The position numbers were made by a program, and so were the translations under genes. From Candidatus Poseidoniaceae archaeon (GTDB lineage Archaea; Thermoplasmatota; Poseidoniia; Poseidoniales; Poseidoniaceae): DNA of 11,354 bases. The notes below the pieces were generated by a model. It was not told the origin of the DNA. It worked only from the letters and a program-made list of their open reading frames with translations, and made no database searches. Position 1 is the stretch's first letter. Each line of letters opens with the position of its first letter. Positions 1 to 5,402 of the stretch are shown here, piece by piece. Location of the stretch: positions 1 to 11,354 of the forward strand of contig DUJJ01000009.1 of assembly GCA_013329865.1 (NCBI GenBank). The letters are read 5' to 3'.

Positions 1-815
1 AGCGAGTCTCCTAACTGCGTTATGAGCCAAAGTCCGAGATAAAACAAGGCGATGCATACTGCAAGTCCGGTAGCGAACCACGGGGCAATTTTTGGTTGCG
101 GATGTAGGAAACTATAGACGAAAAATCCTGGTCCAAAATAGGCTAATACATATGCAAAAGATATGTAGGCAATGCCGATTAGCAGGCCAAAAATAGCAAA
201 TTCTGGCACCAGCTTTGGTTTGACCAATATTAAGTCTAGACCCAAAAAAATCCCGGCAAAATTATGCATAATTTGTTCATGATAAAGGAACATATGACTG
301 TGAGAATTATTATTGCTAATCATGTCTGGTAGGATTACGTATCTGACGACTGTGGCAGTGAGAAACGCCATTGAGATACCCATACAAAACAAAACTGTTT
401 GGAGAGACATAAGCCATGATATTGCTGATACATCAAACATAAAGCGTAGTTGATTGATGCTTGACAACAGGAAAAAGCCTGTGCAGGTTAATAATGTCCA
501 TGAAGAGAATGTAACGAATTTTTGAATGCCTATTGGATGTAGTAAGACGTCCTCATTACCCTCTAATCGGACAACATGCATGTTTGCGGGACCCGACCGA
601 AACATGTAGATAATGGCGTAGACACAGAATCCACAGCAAATCATGCGATACAACAACGCTGTTATTGATGAATTAGAGAAACTCTCTGAGTTTTCAGCCG
701 CCTTTTCCCAAACATCTGACAGCAGCAGGTAGATGATGATGAGTATTGACACTGAGACAATTGTCGCGATGGTCACTTTGGTATAATCATCCTCGATACC
801 GTTGACCTCACCCAT
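1..815 (-). CDS. FAR-17a/AIG1-like polytopic membrane protein, C-terminus cut by window edge
   Basis: An open frame of 271 codons reads from an ATG at 815 leftward off the window without a stop. The protein is strongly hydrophobic, with about seven membrane segments (near residues 13-33, 52-72, 102-120, 133-158, 183-200, 205-228 and 245-267). Two blocks match my recollection of human AIG1. IQKFVTF (Thr102) resembles the KFLTF block holding AIG1 catalytic Thr43, and EQIMHNF (His184) resembles the HGMHT block holding His134. An ILP motif before the His block and a G-x-FVYSFL block after it also fit (AIG1 has WVYPFL). AIG1 and ADTRP are membrane threonine hydrolases of fatty-acid esters of hydroxy fatty acids; the archaeal substrate is unknown. 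The N-terminus is about 60 residues longer than in AIG1. AAGGAG lies 4 nt before the ATG, a Shine-Dalgarno-like site. It lies 59 bp behind the phosphatase gene on the same strand. The open frame is certain; the family is recalled similarity. Confidence 0.68.
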   Translation of the reverse strand, partial: MGEVNGIEDDYTKVTIATIVSVSILIIIYLLLSDVWEKAAENSESFSNSSITALLYRMICCGFCVYAIIYMFRSGPANMHVVRLEGNEDVLLHPIGIQKFVTFSSWTLLTCTGFFLLSSINQLRFMFDVSAISWLMSLQTVLFCMGISMAFLTATVVRYVILPDMISNNNSHSHMFLYHEQIMHNFAGIFLGLDLILVKPKLVPEFAIFGLLIGIAYISFAYVLAYFGPGFFVYSFLHPQPKIAPWFATGLAVCIALFYLGLWLITQLGDS

Positions 816-819
816 AGTG

Positions 820-828
820 CTCCTTGTT
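820..828 (-). promoter_or_regulatory. Shine-Dalgarno-like site of the AIG1-like gene
   Basis: On the minus strand the bases AACAAGGAGCACT directly precede the ATG at 815, so GGAG sits 4 nt from the start. Most other starts in the window lack such a site. It supports this start and suggests translation from a leadered message, possibly co-transcribed with the phosphatase upstream. Confidence 0.45.
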
Positions 829-874
829 GGAATAAGTTCTAAAAAATGTAGTATCCTTTTGCCATAATATGTGA

Positions 875-1588
875 TTAGGACAGGATTGCTTCGACTAGCG
901 GCGCAATAGTCTTGCCATGGGCAAATGGGGAGACCACATCTGCGGCCTGTGAGACATATGCAAAAGCACCTCCGACGGCAACGGACCATCCGGCAATCTC
1001 AAACATCGATAGGTCATTTGGCGCATCACCAACGCACAGTAAATCTGCAGCCTTCAACCCCATTCTTTCAAGAATAATCTTCAGACCCGAACCCTTAGAT
1101 AATTGCGGCTCCATCAGATGGATTGCAAAACCGGTTCTAACAACAGAGAGGTGGGACCACTTGCTTTCGCTTATCAATTGAGTAATCTTCGCTAGATCCT
1201 CATCAGCAGCCAGACACCACTCACTTTCCCGCCATTGATTGGTTTCTATACCTTCCCAATTCAAACCTTCAATTTTTGTCGCTAACCATTGAGCTGCGGC
1301 TTTGGCCTCACTTCCGTCAGCAAGATAATTTGTTTCGCCCCAATCTGGGTGCCATAAAACGCCCCCATTCTCACAGCAAATCGGGCCACTGAGGTTTAAA
1401 AAACGCCATAGACCATAGGTGATGGCTCGTACATTGCCGGTTGCTAGTATAACTGGGATTCCAGCGTCTTCCAACCTTTGTAAGGCTTCGATTACTGTTG
1501 GTTCTATCAGTTTATTTTCATTCGTCAGTGTTCCATCAATATCGACTGCAACCACTTTTGGCTTCCAGTCGTCGGGAAGCCATCGCAT
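875..1588 (-). CDS. Archaeal-type phosphoglycolate phosphatase, HAD superfamily
   Basis: From the chosen start (237 residues) all HAD motifs are present: motif I VAVDIDGTLT with nucleophile Asp16 and acid Asp18, motif II ILATGN (Thr50), motif III Lys165 in KGSGLK, and motif IV GDAPND (Asp188, Asp192). The C2-type cap lies between motifs II and III. Length and motifs fit the archaeal phosphoglycolate phosphatase group (Thermoplasma TA0175-like, about 224 residues), which dephosphorylates 2-phosphoglycolate in the cytoplasm. Related Cof-type sugar phosphatases cannot be excluded. The frame stays open upstream to an ATG at 1675, but the extra 29 residues are not HAD-like. I chose the ATG at 1588 (MRWLPDDW), just before the conserved core; ATG 1615 is an alternative that sits closer to the candidate TATA box. 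The metal ATPase gene is divergent, and the AIG1-like gene follows on the same strand. Confidence 0.85.
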   Translation of the reverse strand: MRWLPDDWKPKVVAVDIDGTLTNENKLIEPTVIEALQRLEDAGIPVILATGNVRAITYGLWRFLNLSGPICCENGGVLWHPDWGETNYLADGSEAKAAAQWLATKIEGLNWEGIETNQWRESEWCLAADEDLAKITQLISESKWSHLSVVRTGFAIHLMEPQLSKGSGLKIILERMGLKAADLLCVGDAPNDLSMFEIAGWSVAVGGAFAYVSQAADVVSPFAHGKTIAPLVEAILS

Positions 1589-1649
1589 GCTTCTACCGAA
1601 CGCGACAACTGTCATCAATTTTCCCGTGTAAGCCAGCCAGCACTCAATG

Positions 1650-1657
1650 CTATAATT
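1650..1657. promoter_or_regulatory. Candidate TATA box between divergent genes
   Basis: CTATAATT reads as TATAATT on the plus strand and AATTATAG on the minus strand. It is about 30 bp before the ATPase start at 1685, giving a predicted transcript start near 1680 and a nearly leaderless message. On the minus strand it would place the phosphatase transcript start near 1627. It is the only clear A/T-rich box in this short divergent spacer, so it may serve both directions. This is position-based inference without experimental support. Confidence 0.4.
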
Positions 1658-1684
1658 CATGAACATTGACAGCAAGCAGCAATC

Positions 1685-4408
1685 ATGGCGGATAAGGATG
1701 ATACCGAATCATTCCTATCGATAGAGGATGATAGTCCACAGCCATCAAGAAAAAAAAGCAAGAATAAAAGCAAGCCGCCGATAAGTGCAGCTGCGACAGA
1801 TAATCAGGAAGTTCTCGATGCTGAAATAATTGATACAACCGTTGTTGAGCAGGCTGGAGGACAGTATCTAGTTGAGTGGCCATTAATAGGTATGGACTGT
1901 CCTGATTGTGCCTCAAAAGCCATGCGCGGTTTATCCCATCTTAAACAAGTTGTTGACCCGGAAATTTCAGCAACGGCTGGCGAAATAAAACTAACTGTAG
2001 ACTTAGATCAAGGGTTGCTGTCCCAAGTCTCTACCGTGATGAAGTCGCTCGGTCACCCACCAAATGTGCCGCTTAACTTGCTATCATCAGCGAAACCAGA
2101 AGCAATTGCTAAACGCAACAACATCGCAAAAAAAGATGTCAAGAGATTACTCATGCGTCAGCCCGGAATCTTGGATGTTGAGATTACTAAAGGAGATGAG
2201 ATATTATTACAACTAGTTCCTGCACCACGCAAAGAACTTCGTAACTTGCGGGATAGTTCGCTTAAACAGGTTACGGGCATTGAGCCTAAGTTTAGCGAGG
2301 CATCCACCACACGATTGAGGCCTGACCAGTGGCGATTGTTTGGCGGGGCAATAGCAATTCCAATACTACTCATGATTTTCATTGGAGAATTTCTAGGTTG
2401 GTCACCGATTGTTATCGGGCTTATTGGTGCCTATGGGGTGATGGTTGGTGGTTTACAAATGTTCCATGAAGCCGTGGCCAGTTTACTTGCTAAACAAATG
2501 GGTTTTCAGGTGTTAACCAGTATTGCAGTGATTGGTGCGTCAATTCTCGGGATGTGGGAGGAAGCGTTGATGGTGGTTATTCTCGTGGCTATCGCTGGCC
2601 ATCTTGAGACTAGTGCCTTGGAAAATGCTCGTGAGTTAATGCAAGGCGGTCTGGATAGAATACCTAGGACTGCACGACGTGTTACTAATCCCGGGATTAA
2701 ATTTAGTAGCATGAATCAGGTTAGTACTTTTGCCGTTCAGCAACCGACTGCGTTGGTTCAACCGGTAGACAATCATCACGGTAGCCCTCCAGAAGAGCGT
2801 GAAGTTATTTCACTGGATTTGGTCAATATCGGCGACATTTTGGAAATAAGAAGCGGCGAACTTATTCCCGCTGACGGGCTCATTGTTGACGGATTTGGTG
2901 CCTTGGATAAGGCACCGCTTACTGGGGAATCAGTTCCCGTTGAAGTGGCTAAAGGCGACGAGTTGAATGCGGGTTTAGTTCTCTCGCGAGGACCGGTTTT
3001 ACTTGAAGTAAACGCTGTTGGTGATGACACAAGACTGTCTGGCTTAATCGACGCAGTACACAGCTTCAAAGAGCAAAAGGCACCTATACAGAATCAAATC
3101 GAGAAGTTTACCGCAGTATGGGTTCCAATCGTTTTGTTTGGAGCTCTAGCAGTGTGGTATTTGATGTTTCCAACTAGTAACTGGAAAATAATCCTATTGC
3201 TTTGGGTAGTAGCGTGCCCTTGTGCGTTACTGTTGGCTGCCGCAATGCCACACGCTGCAGCGCTCAGCCGAGCATCTAGAATGGGGGCAATTGTCAGAGG
3301 AGGCAGCATCTTGGAAAAACTGTCCAAAGTAAACCATGTATTACTAGATAAAACCGGCACTCTGACATCTGGCAAGCCGAAGATTGGCTCGGTAACCATC
3401 GCTAAAGGGCGACAAAGAAAAGCCGCTCTGGCGCTTGCTGGTGGATTAGAGAAGCGCTCCTCACACCCTTATGCCACTGCAGTTTTGGAATATCTAGATA
3501 GTGAGTCAATTAGTCCTTCTGCGGTGGCCGGTATAACAGATATTGAGGCCGGAGTCAAGGGCACATCCAGCGGTAAAGAAGTGTTATTCATCAGAGCTGA
3601 CATTACCAGCAAGCACAACATAACGGTGTCAGATGACCTCGTTGAGGCAATACAACAGGCAAAGTCCCAAGGCTATGGTGCCAGCATACTAACCAAAGAT
3701 TCGCAGGCTATTGCATTATTTACTTTCATCCACGATGACACCAGGGAGGGTAGTAAGGAATTGATTCAAGGCTTCATTGATCGGGGAATTAGTGTCGAAA
3801 TTATCTCTGGTGATTCTCAATCCTCGGTAACCGCCTTCGCCAATAGTGTTGGTCTACCCGAAACCTCGGCACTCGGTGGTCTGTCACCGGAAGACAAGGT
3901 TAGATGGGTTGAAGACCGCTCAAAGAGTCATGTCACAATGATGGTTGGTGACGGCTTCAATGACTCAGCGGCGCTTGCTGTTGCTGATGTTGGGATCGCC
4001 GTTGGCACTGGAGAATCAGTCAATATGGATGCAGCAGACATAATGTTTCCTGGCGACGCGCCAAAAATGTTAGTCGATTTATACGATTTATCGGTGAATA
4101 TGAATAGAGCCTTGATTGGCAATATTGTCATGTCTGTATCGATAACCCTAATTCTTGTAATCTCGGTAATCAATCAGTTCTACGACCAACTTTGGGTTGG
4201 TGTCCTCATTCATGAGGGGTCTGTATTACTGGTAATTTTCAACGGTGCCAGACTTTCAGGGCGTGGCAATATGCTTTCAATGCTGTTTATCACTTTGAAG
4301 AATTTATGGTTGGATATTGTCCAATTGGTCAGACAACTCAGAGAGCATTACTCGAGCAGCAAATCGACAAACCTAGTTTTGCCAAACCAAAATCACGCGA
4401 CATCTTAA
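1685..4408 (+). CDS. P1B-type heavy-metal-translocating ATPase (probable Zn/Cd/Co-class exporter)
   Basis: This 907-residue protein is an ATP-driven pump moving heavy-metal ions across the cytoplasmic membrane. Residues 1-58 are a charged, low-complexity N-terminus. Residues 60-128 form a heavy-metal-associated domain with GMDCPDC (69-75), a signature frequent in ZntA/CadA-type pumps. Residues 145-205 look like a second such domain without CxxC. The pump core has eight membrane helices, the actuator motif TGES (413-416), the membrane metal motif CPC (511-513), the phosphorylation motif DKTGT (Asp555), the nucleotide-domain HP motif (594-595) and GDGFND (755-760, usually GDGIND). The last helix carries HEGS (843-846), typical of the P1B-4 (Co-type) group rather than the Asp of Zn pumps. 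About 40 extra residues (333-372) interrupt the actuator domain. An ArsR-like regulator gene follows after 34 bp. The family is certain; the transported metal is not. Confidence 0.93.
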   Translation: MADKDDTESFLSIEDDSPQPSRKKSKNKSKPPISAAATDNQEVLDAEIIDTTVVEQAGGQYLVEWPLIGMDCPDCASKAMRGLSHLKQVVDPEISATAGEIKLTVDLDQGLLSQVSTVMKSLGHPPNVPLNLLSSAKPEAIAKRNNIAKKDVKRLLMRQPGILDVEITKGDEILLQLVPAPRKELRNLRDSSLKQVTGIEPKFSEASTTRLRPDQWRLFGGAIAIPILLMIFIGEFLGWSPIVIGLIGAYGVMVGGLQMFHEAVASLLAKQMGFQVLTSIAVIGASILGMWEEALMVVILVAIAGHLETSALENARELMQGGLDRIPRTARRVTNPGIKFSSMNQVSTFAVQQPTALVQPVDNHHGSPPEEREVISLDLVNIGDILEIRSGELIPADGLIVDGFGALDKAPLTGESVPVEVAKGDELNAGLVLSRGPVLLEVNAVGDDTRLSGLIDAVHSFKEQKAPIQNQIEKFTAVWVPIVLFGALAVWYLMFPTSNWKIILLLWVVACPCALLLAAAMPHAAALSRASRMGAIVRGGSILEKLSKVNHVLLDKTGTLTSGKPKIGSVTIAKGRQRKAALALAGGLEKRSSHPYATAVLEYLDSESISPSAVAGITDIEAGVKGTSSGKEVLFIRADITSKHNITVSDDLVEAIQQAKSQGYGASILTKDSQAIALFTFIHDDTREGSKELIQGFIDRGISVEIISGDSQSSVTAFANSVGLPETSALGGLSPEDKVRWVEDRSKSHVTMMVGDGFNDSAALAVADVGIAVGTGESVNMDAADIMFPGDAPKMLVDLYDLSVNMNRALIGNIVMSVSITLILVISVINQFYDQLWVGVLIHEGSVLLVIFNGARLSGRGNMLSMLFITLKNLWLDIVQLVRQLREHYSSSKSTNLVLPNQNHATS

Positions 4409-4442
4409 ACCATAGTGGCATCTATCCCATATCGGTGCGGGG

Positions 4443-4907
4443 ATGAGTCGAGTAAGAGCAGACCCGATTACCGCCGCACTTGCTCATCCAACTCGCAGAA
4501 GCTTGTATATTTCGTTGAGTAATGTCGCAGAAATGAGCACTGTCCAACTACAAGATGTGGTTGATGTCGACCGATATAATCTATATCACCACCTCAAAAA
4601 ATTAGCCGCACTTGGTTTGATTGAAAACCACCGCGACGTGGGTCGGGCACGCTGGTGGAAGGTTGCTAACACAGTTATTCTACCAGAGATACTTGCGGTT
4701 AGTGAAGGTCATCAAAGCCCTCCGACGAACCACACAGAATCCGTAGATTTAAACCAGCAAAACACCCATGTCGTCTCGTTAGAGGGGTCAAGAGACCGGG
4801 TAGGAGCTAAATTGCTACTGGAGAAATTAGCAGAGGAGTTAGGCATCAAATTAGACCTGCCGTGGAATTTTGTCCCTGAAAAAATTGCTTTAATTGGCGA
4901 AGAATAA
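4443..4907 (+). CDS. ArsR-family winged helix-turn-helix regulator
   Basis: The 154-residue protein begins with the standard ArsR-type opening (LAHPTRRSLYISLS, residues 13-26). A helix-turn-helix follows, whose recognition helix includes RYNLYHHLKKLAALGLI (residues 44-60), then a wing (GRARWWKV). Residues 75-110 are a variable polar linker; the C-terminal helix (about 115-138) is probably for dimerisation. It should bind operator DNA as a dimer and likely controls the ATPase gene in front of it. There is no cysteine anywhere, so the classical ArsR/CadC thiolate metal site is absent. His89-90-type or acidic sites cannot be judged by eye. The ATG at 4443 is preceded by GGTG at a spacing of about 6, which could be a weak ribosome binding site. 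The zinc-ribbon gene follows after 8 bp. Confidence 0.82.
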   Translation: MSRVRADPITAALAHPTRRSLYISLSNVAEMSTVQLQDVVDVDRYNLYHHLKKLAALGLIENHRDVGRARWWKVANTVILPEILAVSEGHQSPPTNHTESVDLNQQNTHVVSLEGSRDRVGAKLLLEKLAEELGIKLDLPWNFVPEKIALIGEE

Positions 4908-4915
4908 GTGATAAA

Positions 4916-5308
4916 ATGAACGAAGAACTATATGTCGAATCTAGGATTTCACCACCCGCTTTATCCTGTCCAAAATGTGATGAGATGTTGCCGCAAAAAC
5001 TCGGAGAAGTTCAGTGCCAAACCTGTTCTGCGAGAGTAAAGATTGAACACGAGGGGACCCGAAAACAATGGCGTCAAGAGAAGGTTAGTTGCCCCGGCTG
5101 CGAAAAAGTGCTAATCGTTGGTGTTGACTCAAGACCTGCCAATATCCAGTGTGTCGCATGCGATTGTCAATTCACAGTCAAACCTAATATTCCAAAAGTC
5201 GAAGTTGACTGTCCAGCCTGTAATCGTCGGCTAAGGATGAAAAAGAAGCCAGGAAGGAGAGAAGTTGACTGTCCAGCCTGTGACAAGATATTCGCCGTCC
5301 AGTTTTAG
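4916..5308 (+). CDS. Small protein with three tandem zinc ribbons
   Basis: This 130-residue soluble protein has twelve cysteines arranged as three CxxC...CxxC ribbons: Cys18/21/34/37, Cys59/62/79/82 and Cys99/102/119/122. An extra Cys84 is present. Each ribbon is followed by a hydrophobic beta segment (VKIEH, FTVKP, FAVQF), as in MJ0042-type zinc ribbons. Zinc or another divalent metal is the expected ligand; no catalytic domain is attached. It starts 8 bp after the ArsR-like gene and very probably shares its transcript, so a role as metal buffer, metal donor or regulatory partner of the ATPase system is plausible. That role is inferred from context only. The third ribbon appears to have been made by duplicating a 20-codon unit. 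The ribbons could instead mediate nucleic-acid or protein binding. Confidence 0.75.
   Translation: MNEELYVESRISPPALSCPKCDEMLPQKLGEVQCQTCSARVKIEHEGTRKQWRQEKVSCPGCEKVLIVGVDSRPANIQCVACDCQFTVKPNIPKVEVDCPACNRRLRMKKKPGRREVDCPACDKIFAVQF
5201..5281 (+). repeat. In-frame 21-bp direct repeat, 60-bp offset, within zinc-ribbon gene
   Basis: Bases 5201-5221 are repeated exactly at 5261-5281. The offset is 60 bp, which is 20 codons. Both copies encode EVDCPAC and supply the two cysteine pairs of the third ribbon. The bases between the copies have diverged. Confidence 0.85.
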
Positions 5309-5402
5309 TGCTAAATCTCTAATTTGGAACTTGAAATTTACTGGCTAAAACGCTGTCTGATAAGCCAAATTCATCGCGCTCCTTATGTATGATTAGAAGC
5401 GG
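5309..5402 (+). promoter_or_regulatory. Spacer with candidate promoter for the coiled-coil gene
   Basis: This 94-bp spacer separates the metal operon from the coiled-coil gene. TTATGTA at about 5382-5388 is the best TATA-like box. It would place transcription near 5411, inside the longest reading frame, which favours an in-frame ATG at 5415 or 5424. A GAAATTTA stretch at 5333-5340 is a second A/T-rich candidate. AATTTGG (5321-5327) and CCAAATT (5365-5371) form a loose inverted repeat whose meaning is unclear. A clear terminator was not seen. Confidence 0.3.

Noticed and set aside
1589..1675. N-terminal extension of the phosphatase to ATG 1675
   Set aside because: The 29 extra residues are not HAD-like and would nearly abolish the divergent promoter space.
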